Part shown: one piece after another, positions 17,391 through 23,511 of the stretch
How the letters are laid out: every line of letters starts with the position of its first letter
How positions within the stretch are numbered: position 1 is the first letter of the stretch
Assembly: GCF_003061025.1 (NCBI RefSeq)
Contig: NZ_QAIL01000381.1
Location: forward strand, 1-39,393
Source of the DNA: Pedobacter sp. HMWF019
GTDB lineage: Bacteria > Bacteroidota > Bacteroidia > Sphingobacteriales > Sphingobacteriaceae
Direction: 5' to 3'
DNA: 39,393 bases
Made by a program: the position numbers and the translations under genes
The notes under the pieces: model-generated
Database searches by the model: none
Told to the model about the DNA's origin: nothing
The model's input: the letters and a program-made list of their open reading frames with translations, nothing else

Positions 17391-18278
17391 TTAGTTTTGT
17401 TGGTAGATTGGTTGTGTGATGATTTTCTTGTCGTGGATCATGCAACTGATGCGGTGTATGGCTATGCGGATTTGCAGGTCTATGTTTTGTTTGTGGCTGT
17501 TCTTGTATTCTATGGCTTCAAAGGTTTTATAGATTCTTTCGCAGAGCGTTGGTGCGTCTGCGAGTACTTCTATGATGATGTTGTGTTCTTTGCATCGTAA
17601 TAATGTTTCTATGGTGTGGTAGATGTGGTGCAGGACTTCGTTGTGTCCTGTGATGGTGATTTCGTTTTTTTCGTTGATTTCATATTTTACGGGTGTGTTC
17701 TTTTTTAGTGATTTGGCTAGTGTGGGTTGTAATACGGTGTATCGTGATGGTCTGAGGCTTTCGCTGTAGGCCAGTGCAATTTCGTATTCATGTAGGTGGT
17801 GTAGGGCATGAAGGATTTGATATAGTGGGTGTATATTGATTTTTAAGATTCGAAGTGGATCGTAGTTGTCCATTTCTAGTTGAAAGATGAGGGTTGCTGG
17901 CTTATGGAAGCCTAAGCGGGTGATGAGCTTTTGTTGTGCTGATTTGCCTAGTATTTTTTCGTGTTTGTTTTGATAGTGTATGATGAGGTCTGCTAATTGG
18001 ATGTTAAAGGCTTCTATGAGGTTTTCGCTTTTATAGCGGTGGTTGTGCAGATATGGAAAGGTGGAGATTTGTATTTTGGTTTCTGGTTCGTCTGTGTGAT
18101 CGACCAGGTGTATGATTTTGTCTGTTATGGTGCCTCTGTGGTGAAGGGCGTAGTATAGCAGGTCCAGGTGTTCATCTGGGTTGCTTTGGTGGTACAGTGT
18201 GTCTAGTAGCTGAATAGCTTTGTCTAAACAGGCTTTGGAGTCTTGATCTAAGTAGATATTGGGTTGTTCTTTTGCCAT
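17391..18278 (-). CDS. Six-paralogue family protein 6 (first gene of the operon), unknown function
   Basis: I place the start at 18278 (MAKEQPNIYL), giving 295 residues. The frame stays open to an ATG at 18365, but that extension would translate a GC-rich hairpin (18335-18358) into a Pro/Gly-rich leader unlike the other members. The ATG at 18278 is preceded by CAC, like paralogues 3 to 5. The signature is at 49-55 (GTITDKI), preceded by LDLLYYALHHR. Block 2 is HPLYQILHALHHLHEYEIAL then RPSRYTVLQPTLAKSL. Block 3 is ITGHNEVLHHIYHTIETLL. The structured RNA candidate at 18449-18556 lies upstream. Confidence 0.85.
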   Translation of the reverse strand: MAKEQPNIYLDQDSKACLDKAIQLLDTLYHQSNPDEHLDLLYYALHHRGTITDKIIHLVDHTDEPETKIQISTFPYLHNHRYKSENLIEAFNIQLADLIIHYQNKHEKILGKSAQQKLITRLGFHKPATLIFQLEMDNYDPLRILKINIHPLYQILHALHHLHEYEIALAYSESLRPSRYTVLQPTLAKSLKKNTPVKYEINEKNEITITGHNEVLHHIYHTIETLLRCKEHNIIIEVLADAPTLCERIYKTFEAIEYKNSHKQNIDLQIRIAIHRISCMIHDKKIITQPIYQQN

Positions 18279-18334
18279 GTGATTAAATGGTTTTGGGTGT
18301 TTTTTGTTGCTGGGCATGGGTGTTATGGAAATTG

Positions 18335-18358
18335 GCCCCGCCGGAAAACCGGCAGGGC
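18335..18358. promoter_or_regulatory. GC-rich hairpin in the leader of the six-paralogue operon
   Basis: Ten positions pair around an AAAA loop (left arm GCCCCGCCGG, right arm CCGGCAGGGC) with one C/A mismatch. It ends 57 bases before the preferred start of the first paralogue gene. Neither side has a T-tract, so it looks more like a leader or attenuator hairpin than a terminator. Confidence 0.45.
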
Positions 18359-18448
18359 ATTTCATAACTATGCCAACTTTAGAGTAGGTTTATGGAGGCT
18401 GCGTTGTGCGGCTTCGTTAATATGTTGTTCATTGTTTGTTGATGTTGT

Positions 18449-18556
18449 AGTATAGGTAATGTCACGTAAGAAAAAGCATTCGGTTGGGAGCAACCGTGTA
18501 TGATTTCTTTCACGTATATGGCTCAGAGAAGGAGTTCTCTAAGGGTTACCTATACT
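18449..18556 (+). ncRNA. Candidate structured RNA: three-way junction with two GGAG-capped hairpins
   Basis: An 11-bp perfect closing stem joins AGTATAGGTAA (18449-18459) to TTACCTATACT (18546-18556). Arm 2 has ACGT (18464-18467) with ACGT (18512-18515) and AAGAAA (18468-18473) with TTTCTT (18504-18509). An internal loop then leads to the perfect hairpin CGGTTG-GGAG-CAACCG (18481-18496). Arm 3 is the perfect hairpin AGAGAA-GGAG-TTCTCT (18525-18540). Two unrelated stems with the same GGAG loop is unlikely to be chance. The strand is chosen because a plus-strand terminator follows at 18804. On the minus strand the same sequence would be the leader of the six-paralogue operon and the loops would read CTCC. 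It does not look like tmRNA, RNase P RNA, 6S or SRP RNA. Confidence 0.6.
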
Positions 18557-18803
18557 TTGTCATTTAGAATCAAAAAGATTTTATTCTTGCGCTGTGGTAG
18601 TGCAAGTAAGTTGGTTGTGTTTTGTGTTTTTTCGTTTGATGGAATTAATTTTTTTGTCCCTGGCTTGGGTTGTGCTGGCAGCTTCTTGACAATGTTTTGT
18701 GAATTGCATTCCTAGTTATTTTGGTGCTTGGATCGCATACGCGGGTCCATGATTAATTCAAACTACATGAGAACACGATATTCGGATATTTTTTTGTAGA
18801 AGA
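18557..18803 (+). other. Non-coding stretch between the RNA candidate and its terminator
   Basis: No convincing gene was seen. A 71-codon open frame (18500-18715) starts inside the structured RNA and is not protein-like. One further hairpin is visible around 18734-18752 (GGAT-CGC-ATAC-GCG-GTCC with a bulged G). If the RNA candidate is transcribed on the plus strand, this stretch would be its 3' part, giving an RNA of roughly 390 bases. Confidence 0.35.
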
Positions 18804-18837
18804 CCGTTAATGGGATGTTAACGGTTTTATTTTTTTC
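18804..18837 (+). terminator. Intrinsic terminator on the plus strand, with no gene before it
   Basis: CCGTTAA (18804-18810) pairs perfectly with TTAACGG (18818-18824) around TGGGATG and runs into TTTTATTTTTTT. No plus-strand protein gene precedes it for 6 kb, so it most likely ends a non-coding RNA that includes 18449-18556. Confidence 0.75.
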
Positions 18838-19002
18838 TATGGCTTGATGTTTTTTTATATATGGTTGGTTTTGTTAATGTGAATTGTTGTTGCGCGTAAT
18901 GTTGTTGCGGGGGGATGGTGTGGTGTTGCAGAATAGTATGTTGTTCTTGCAGAATGGTGTTTAGTTGTTTGTTGTTTTTAAAAAAATAAAAGGGTGGCAG
19001 TT
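18838..19002. other. G/T-rich spacer without a gene
   Basis: The stretch is low-complexity and G/T-rich on the plus strand, with two copies of TTGCAGAATrGT (18926-18937 and 18947-18958, r = A or G). No open frame of note was seen. Confidence 0.5.
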
Positions 19003-19209
19003 ATCTGGCGTTGCCAGATCCGCGCTCTCCGCTATATGTCCTCGTGCCTCAGACGATGCCGCTGCGATCGACTAACTGAAAATGATCGTAGCGAATACTA
19101 GTTTATTCTTTCCTGTTATATTTCCTCTCTAAAGATAACGGCTCTGTCATGCAGTCCTCCGCGTCAGTTATCCCCTACGCTTTTTCCTCTTAGTATTTGC
19201 TGCTTCTAG

Positions 19210-19245
19210 CTGCATATCTCATTCGCTGGCGAATGAGATATGCAG
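19210..19245. repeat. Perfect 17-bp inverted repeat with a 2-base loop
   Basis: CTGCATATCTCATTCGC (19210-19226) and its exact complement (19229-19245) are separated only by TG. Such a tight perfect palindrome extrudes easily as a cruciform and is a good protein-binding or processing site. It has no T-tract. Confidence 0.85.
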
Positions 19246-19267
19246 GGGGATAATATTCATTATCCCC
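19246..19267. repeat. Perfect 9-bp inverted repeat that competes with the long-range stem
   Basis: GGGGATAAT (19246-19254) pairs with ATTATCCCC (19259-19267) around ATTC. The CCCC at 19264-19267 is also the first four pairs of the long-range stem with 19445-19448. A third partner, TTATCCCC, occurs at 19168-19175. The alternatives are mutually exclusive. Confidence 0.8.
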
Positions 19268-19510
19268 AAAGGACGGAACCATCGATAAAGAACATTGAAC
19301 CTACAACCTGGCGGAATGCGAAAGTGCATAATGCCATTTCATTTTTGATTTTTCTAGGGGCATGGCCCCCTTCGGGACTTATAACTTTCAAATTCCTCGT
19401 ACCAGGTTGTCTCCTTTAATGTCTTTACGACGCTTCCATCCTTTGGGGGGAATGATGTTGGGGGGGCGGAGGATATAAAAAAATTATTGTGTAATACTAA
19501 AATTGGTTTT

Positions 19511-20575
19511 ATGGCAGACAACATTTATTACAACGAGTTGACAGGTGAACATTCTTTTTTTTCTGTTAATGTTCCAGCATGGCACGCAAAGGGCAAGGTA
19601 GTGAGTGAATACCCTACAAGTGAGGAAGCTATTGTACATGCGGGTTTAGATTATGAGGTGATCAAATCTCCATTATTTACTACAACTACCGGATTGATTA
19701 GTACTTCTACTGGTTTAGAAATGGGTGAGAAAAATTTAGTGATTCCTGATTTTTATGCAACCATTAAGGCAGATACTGATACAGTATTTGGTGTTGTTGG
19801 AAAGGATTATGAGGTTATACAAAATAGGGATGCTTTTTCTTTCTTTGATAGCATTGTTGGGGGCAACGGCATTAAGTATGAAACTGCTGGGGCATTGGGT
19901 AAAGGGGAGCGCATTTTTATTACTGCAAAGTTGCCTGATTATATTCGTGTGGGTAAGGATGATATGATTGAAAAGTATCTTTTCCTTACTACTTCTCACG
20001 ATGGAAGCGGAAGTATTACGGCTGCTTTTACCCCGGTTAGAATTGTTTGTCAAAATACGCTTAATGCGGCTTTGGGTAACCTGTCTAACGCCATTAAAAT
20101 CAGGCATACGAGTCGTGCTAAAGATAGATTAGAGCAGGCGCATAAAGTTATGGGGATTACTGCAAAGATTTCTAATTCTATTGAATCTGTTTTTAATTCT
20201 TGGACTGGTGTTAAGGTGACTGATCAGGAAGTTCTCCGCCTTATTCAATTGGCTATGGCTCCAAATAAAGAAACTATTGATTTTTTAAAGGCTGGTAAGA
20301 AGGAAGAGCTTTCCGCACAGTTTACAAATACTTGTGATAGCATCTTTGAATATGCCATGAAAAGCAGTACCCAATTATTAGAGACTACTAAGGGTAATCT
20401 TTTTGGCGTGTACAATGCGGTTACTGGTTACTACCAGAATGTAAAATCTTATAAAGATGATGATGCTAAGGTGAAGTCAATTTTATTGGGTGGTACTGCT
20501 CAAACTCGTACCCAGTCTGCTTTTAATCTTTGTCAGAAGGCGTTATTGTCTGGTGTTGCTTCTGTATTGAGCTAA
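19511..20575 (+). CDS. DUF932 phage/plasmid-like protein
   Basis: From the ATG at 19511 the protein has 354 residues; the frame is open to a TTG at 19487 preceded by GGAGG, which I consider less likely. It matches the DUF932 / TIGR03299 phage-plasmid family in layout: FFSVNVPAWHAKGKVVSEYP near the start, FGVVGKDYEVIQNRDAFSFF, GKGERIFITAKLP, then TTSHDGSGSITAAFTPVRIV and CQNTLNAAL, and a helical end. This family is widespread on plasmids, phages and integrative elements, but its biochemical role is unknown. It is the first gene of the mobile-element block and directly follows the structured region. Confidence 0.9.
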   Translation: MADNIYYNELTGEHSFFSVNVPAWHAKGKVVSEYPTSEEAIVHAGLDYEVIKSPLFTTTTGLISTSTGLEMGEKNLVIPDFYATIKADTDTVFGVVGKDYEVIQNRDAFSFFDSIVGGNGIKYETAGALGKGERIFITAKLPDYIRVGKDDMIEKYLFLTTSHDGSGSITAAFTPVRIVCQNTLNAALGNLSNAIKIRHTSRAKDRLEQAHKVMGITAKISNSIESVFNSWTGVKVTDQEVLRLIQLAMAPNKETIDFLKAGKKEELSAQFTNTCDSIFEYAMKSSTQLLETTKGNLFGVYNAVTGYYQNVKSYKDDDAKVKSILLGGTAQTRTQSAFNLCQKALLSGVASVLS

Positions 20576-20586
20576 ATATCTTTCCT

Positions 20587-20611
20587 GGTGCGGGGGGATA
20601 TCCTCCGCACC
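20587..20611. terminator. Strong hairpin after the DUF932 gene
   Basis: GGTGCGG pairs with CCGCACC, and inside it one G-T pair plus GG with CC around ATAT. The whole 25-base segment is self-complementary. It begins 11 bases after the stop. The following bases are not a clear T-tract, so it may be a transcript 3'-end or processing hairpin rather than a classical terminator. Confidence 0.5.
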
Positions 20612-20667
20612 TTATAGATATCATATTCTATATGAGTATTTCTGTTCTTAATTTTTAAAATATTGTT

Positions 20668-21147
20668 ATGGCTGGTGTTAAATATTCGCCTGAAAGGCTT
20701 GAAAAAATGAGAAGGTTGAGAAGGGCAAGAAGGGAATTTAAGATAATGCCTTTGTTTGCTTATGAGAATATGTGCGCGCTTTATCCTGCATATAGTTACG
20801 AGGATTTTTTACAGGATCTACAGATAAAGAATAAGAAGAAAAAGAAAGTGGGTAAATGTCCTTTGGTAAAGTACGGAAGATATAGCCGTATTCATGATTT
20901 GATGGTGAAGTTTTCTTTAACGCAGGATTTTTCTTTAGTCTCCCAGGCTATGAAGTTAAAGAAGAGAATTACACATCCTTATAAGGTGGTTGCTAAAACG
21001 CCATCCGGTTATATGGAGTTTGTTTTTTCGGCTTTAACGCCGGTGCGTGAGATTGAAATGTTGGTGAAGAAAATTAATTCTTGTGATACGTCAGCAAAGG
21101 TTTTAAAAGTGGTTGCTGAGTTTCAGAAATCTTCTCATTTAAATTAA
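20668..21147 (+). CDS. Basic small protein of unknown function
   Basis: The protein has 159 residues and is strongly basic: LEKMRRLRRARREFK near the start and IKNKKKKKVGK around 53-63. It has no signal peptide, membrane segment or cysteine pattern. The C-terminal part (VVAKTPSGYMEFVFSALTPV, then REIEMLVKKINSCDTSAKVL) looks like an alpha/beta fold. Its charge would suit nucleic-acid binding, but this is inference. It lies in a run with DUF932 before and a small membrane protein after, both on the same strand. Confidence 0.7.
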   Translation: MAGVKYSPERLEKMRRLRRARREFKIMPLFAYENMCALYPAYSYEDFLQDLQIKNKKKKKVGKCPLVKYGRYSRIHDLMVKFSLTQDFSLVSQAMKLKKRITHPYKVVAKTPSGYMEFVFSALTPVREIEMLVKKINSCDTSAKVLKVVAEFQKSSHLN

Positions 21148-21168
21148 TTCATCTTTTAATTTTTTGTT

Positions 21169-21426
21169 ATGCAGCTTTTAGAACATTTAACCAGGTTACA
21201 GTATATAGGTATCGTTTTATTTTTTGTGGGTTATCATATTCGTTTAAATGTGAGAAGGATTAGGTATGAACGCCGCAGAAGTGGTGAGGAACAGAAGTCG
21301 AACTTTGATGAGGATCGTGAAATTTCTTATTCACAGAAGTTCACCCGGTGGGCGGGTAATCTTATTCGGCTTTTCGGGGTGTTTTTAGTGGTTTTAGACT
21401 GGCTTGCTAACCTCCCCATGAAATGA
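21169..21426 (+). CDS. Small membrane protein of unknown function
   Basis: The protein has 85 residues. It has hydrophobic segments at about 10-25 (LQYIGIVLFFVGYHI) and 63-82 (LIRLFGVFLVVLDWLANLP), separated by a basic-then-acidic loop (NVRRIRYERRRSGEEQ). It lies 21 bases after the previous gene, so probably shares its transcript, and is followed by a large hairpin terminator. No family was recognised. Confidence 0.65.
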   Translation: MQLLEHLTRLQYIGIVLFFVGYHIRLNVRRIRYERRRSGEEQKSNFDEDREISYSQKFTRWAGNLIRLFGVFLVVLDWLANLPMK

Positions 21427-21493
21427 GAAGGGTTAGCCCCTCTTGTCTGTGATCACCGGCAGATGGGGCTTAAAATCGGTTTTTCTTTGAAAT

Positions 21494-21570
21494 GGTGCAG
21501 CCGTCAGGATGAAACGAAATTATCCTGGTCTTTTTCGATGGTTCCATCCTGACGGCTGCGCGTCTTTTTT
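21494..21570 (+). terminator. Large hairpin terminator after the small membrane protein gene
   Basis: GCAGCCGTCAGGATG (21497-21511) pairs perfectly with CATCCTGACGGCTGC (21545-21559), and AAC with GTT further in, followed by CGCGTCTTTTTTCTTT. The loop is long (about 33 bases). The 15-bp perfect stem is unusually long for a terminator. Confidence 0.65.
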
Positions 21571-21609
21571 CTTTCATCGGCGTGTTTCTGGTGTCGATCT
21601 AAATGGTTA

Positions 21610-22725
21610 ATGATGAACATTCAAACGGATTTATTTCATACGGTAGAGGATTTACGGAGACAGCCGTTAGTGGTGGCATATGGTTTGGGTGTGGATAGTA
21701 CGGCGGTATTGGTGGAGTTTCAGAGAAGGGGTATTCGTCCGGATGCTATTTTGTTTGCGGATACGGGTAATGAGAAGCAGGAGACATACGATTATTTACC
21801 GGTCATTAATGCCTGGTTGTTGTCTGTTGGTTTTCCGCTGGTAAAGGTGGTTCGTCATTTTCCGAACAAGAGTAAAAAATGGCCTGAGTATAGTTCTCTT
21901 GGGGAGAATTGTTTAACGAATGCTACGTTGCCGTCTTTGGCTTTTGGTTTTAAGAGTTGTTCGTTGAAGTGGAAGGTGTTACCGCAAAATATTTGGGTGG
22001 ATCGGTGGTTGTTGGCGAAACGGTTCTGGCGTAATGGTGGTAAGGTGAAAAAGGTGATCGGGTATGATGCGAGTCCAAAGGATATGAAGCGTTATTATAA
22101 GGTGAAGGGTATGGAGGATGAGAAGTATGAGTATTGGTATCCGCTGGTGGATTGGGGAATGGATCGGGAGGCGTGTAAGGCTTCGATACGGGCGGCTGGT
22201 TTGCCTGTTCCGCCTAAGTCTGCGTGTGTGTTTTGTCCGGCTACGCAACCGGCGGAATTGCGGGAGCATAAGCGGGAGTATTTGCGCCTGATCGTGATGA
22301 TGGAGGCGAGGGCGAAACATCGGTTAGAGGGTTGTATGTCTTCGGGGGAATTGCTTCAGGATTTTGAGCGTAGGTTATCGGAATGGGAGGTTAAGGTCCG
22401 GGCTTCTTCTGGTAAGCGTTTGGAGATTTTATTGAATAAGAGGCCGGTGTTAAAAAAGGTGGGTGCGGGTTGTGCTGGTTTGTGGCGTAAGGCGACGAAG
22501 GAAAGGCCAGCTATGATGACGGATTTTATTTTGTCGGAGGGCTTGTTACCTGTTCATGAGGTGGAGTTTTTGCAGAAGCGGGTTCCTGTGGAGATTGAGA
22601 GGAATTTGCTTGCTTTTGCGGAGGGTGGACGGGTGGTGAACTGGCATGATTTCCTAGAGATGTTTACGGAGGAAGATGCGATTGATGAGCTGGGGCATAG
22701 TTGTGGGGGTTGTGTGTTTGGGTAG
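21610..22725 (+). CDS. PAPS-reductase-like PP-loop ATP pyrophosphatase (element-borne)
   Basis: The protein has 371 residues. The PP-loop lies near residue 25 (VAYGLGVDSTAVLV), matching the SGGxDS-type nucleotide-binding loop of the PAPS reductase / DndC / adenine nucleotide alpha-hydrolase superfamily. DAILFADTGNEKQETYDYLP follows, as in that family. Cysteines occur as NCLTN, KSCSLKWK (typical of the family), CVFCPA (about 205), and SCGGCVFG at the C-terminus, which could bind a metal or an iron-sulfur cluster. No sulfate-assimilation gene is nearby. In mobile elements these proteins are thought of as possible DNA- or RNA-modifying enzymes, but no partner (Dnd or Ssp) is present. Start at 21610 or the next ATG at 21613. 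Confidence 0.85.
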   Translation: MMNIQTDLFHTVEDLRRQPLVVAYGLGVDSTAVLVEFQRRGIRPDAILFADTGNEKQETYDYLPVINAWLLSVGFPLVKVVRHFPNKSKKWPEYSSLGENCLTNATLPSLAFGFKSCSLKWKVLPQNIWVDRWLLAKRFWRNGGKVKKVIGYDASPKDMKRYYKVKGMEDEKYEYWYPLVDWGMDREACKASIRAAGLPVPPKSACVFCPATQPAELREHKREYLRLIVMMEARAKHRLEGCMSSGELLQDFERRLSEWEVKVRASSGKRLEILLNKRPVLKKVGAGCAGLWRKATKERPAMMTDFILSEGLLPVHEVEFLQKRVPVEIERNLLAFAEGGRVVNWHDFLEMFTEEDAIDELGHSCGGCVFG

Positions 22726-22752
22726 TTTTGGATTGGTGCGGAGGGAAAAAAG

Positions 22753-22775
22753 CAGGAACGCCTTTGCCGTTCCTG
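22753..22775. repeat. Perfect 8-bp hairpin after the PP-loop gene
   Basis: CAGGAACG (22753-22760) pairs with CGTTCCTG (22768-22775) around CCTTTGC. It lies 27 bases beyond the stop and has no T-tract. Confidence 0.6.
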
Positions 22776-22805
22776 GTAAAATGGTCAATGCTTGCTGTTT
22801 AATGA

Positions 22806-22857
22806 CCCCAGCTACATTTGCGAAAAATGCAAATGTAGCTGGGGCGTTTTGTTGTTT
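22806..22857 (+). terminator. Perfect 16-bp hairpin followed by T-rich sequence
   Basis: CCCCAGCTACATTTGC (22806-22821) pairs perfectly with its complement (22829-22844) around GAAAAAT, followed by CGTTTTGTTGTTT. It is the probable terminator of the PP-loop gene. The stem length is exceptional. Confidence 0.65.
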
Positions 22858-22894
22858 ACTCAGATGCCGCCCCGTTCCAGGTCGGCAGAGCTTC

Positions 22895-22964
22895 CCACCG
22901 CTCATCGGTGGCCAGATGTCTGTTTGTTAAACAAATCGATTTTTAAGCCCCTCCCCCGGGGCTT
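22895..22964. repeat. Three further short hairpins in a 330-base gene-free gap
   Basis: CCACCG-CTCAT-CGGTGG (22895-22911), TTTGT-TAA-ACAAA (22923-22935) and AAGCCCC-TCCCCC-GGGGCTT (22945-22964) are all perfect. With the two hairpins before them, the gap 22726-23054 is nearly a string of palindromes and holds no gene. Confidence 0.6.
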
Positions 22965-23017
22965 CCGAGAGGGGTATAAAACTCAGAATTTAAAGGATAA
23001 ATGGTTCAACGATTGCA

Positions 23018-23048
23018 TAAAAAAGGGATAAAGTTGTTACTTTATCCC
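23018..23048 (-). terminator. Intrinsic terminator of the 94-residue gene
   Basis: Read on the minus strand, GGGATAAAG pairs with CTTTATCCC (23025-23048) around a 6-base loop and is followed by TTTTTT. It lies just behind the stop at 23055. Confidence 0.8.
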
Positions 23049-23054
23049 TCTTCC

Positions 23055-23339
23055 CTACTTGCTATTTAGCGACTTCAGCTTCTGACTGAGTTCTGTTAAG
23101 CCCGCTTTCTGCAGGCATTCATCAGCAAATCCAGTGAGCTGCTCTGCTAAATCTGGAGGTACGTTTTCCAACAGTCCGTTATTGCTTTCATCTTTAGGGT
23201 TCAGCCCCCTACTGATCACACTACTTAATAGTAGTACATTCTTGCGAGAGATCTTCAGATCTACTTTCACAACATCTAACATTCCTGGCGTTAAGAGTAT
23301 CGTATCGAATACTTTTGCCACATCGCTTGCACTCATCAT
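23055..23339 (-). CDS. Small helical protein of unknown function, divergent from mobC
   Basis: The protein has 94 residues and no cysteines other than one, no signal peptide and no membrane segment. A segment VKVDLKISRKNVLLLSSVIS (about 24-43) suggests a compact alpha/beta or helical fold. The gene has its own terminator directly behind it, which supports it being real. It is transcribed away from mobC with 172 bases between them; this gap may hold the promoters of both and possibly the transfer origin. No family was recognised. Confidence 0.65.
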   Translation of the reverse strand: MMSASDVAKVFDTILLTPGMLDVVKVDLKISRKNVLLLSSVISRGLNPKDESNNGLLENVPPDLAEQLTGFADECLQKAGLTELSQKLKSLNSK

Positions 23340-23419
23340 AAATCACATTTTTTCGTTCAACACTGTAAGCAAAAATAGAGATCCGGTACAAGAAGAACCT
23401 TATAGAAAATCATCGTGGA

Positions 23420-23450
23420 TTGGCCGGAATGTTCAACACCATTACCTTTG
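23420..23450 (+). promoter_or_regulatory. Good-match Bacteroidota promoter upstream of mobC
   Basis: TTG (23420-23422), a 20-base spacer, then TACCTTTG (23443-23450) match the consensus TTG-N19-21-TAnnTTTG exactly. It lies about 60 bases before mobC. A 9-bp direct repeat, GTTCAACAC, occurs at 23355-23363 and 23431-23439, the second copy inside the spacer, so it could be an operator or relaxosome-protein site. Confidence 0.6.
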
Positions 23451-23511
23451 TTCCAGTCAGCATTAGGTGATGCAAATTAGACGGATTTAATAACGTGAAA
23501 AGGATAATGTG

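Larger units (their letters stand above)
19003..19460 (+). other. Highly structured non-coding region upstream of the DUF932 gene
   Basis: Many inverted repeats fit together. ATCTGGC-GTT-GCCAGAT (19003-19019) is perfect. GCTGCGATC (19061-19069) pairs with GATCGTAGC (19084-19092) with one G-U. GATAAC (19134) and GTTATC (19167) can pair. Two adjacent perfect hairpins lie at 19210-19267. A 21-position long-range stem (19264-19284 with 19428-19448, 18 pairs) encloses a 9-bp perfect stem (19303-19311 with 19402-19410). No gene is seen. It could be a structured RNA or leader, a replication or transfer origin, or an element end; the sequence alone does not decide. Confidence 0.55.

Noticed and set aside
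12706..18278. Assignment of the six paralogues to the RteC family
   Set aside because: Size and an operon in a mobile context are suggestive, but the RteC landmarks (EEIxFFK, YYRxxxxxxDxxYF) are absent.
18278..18365. N-terminal extension of paralogue 6 to the ATG at 18365
   Set aside because: It would translate a GC-rich hairpin and gives a leader unlike the other five members.
18500..18715. 71-codon plus-strand open frame
   Set aside because: It starts inside the structured RNA candidate, its translation is low in charged residues and not protein-like, and it has no start signal.
18449..18837. Known housekeeping RNA (tmRNA, RNase P RNA, 6S, SRP)
   Set aside because: No tRNA-like T-arm or CCA end, none of the RNase P core motifs, and no SRP apical motif were found; a retron was also considered because of the 11-bp flanking repeat, but no reverse transcriptase is present.
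22726..23508. dif site at the composition switch
   Set aside because: No 28-bp XerC/XerD-like arm pair with a 6-base centre could be recognised by eye.
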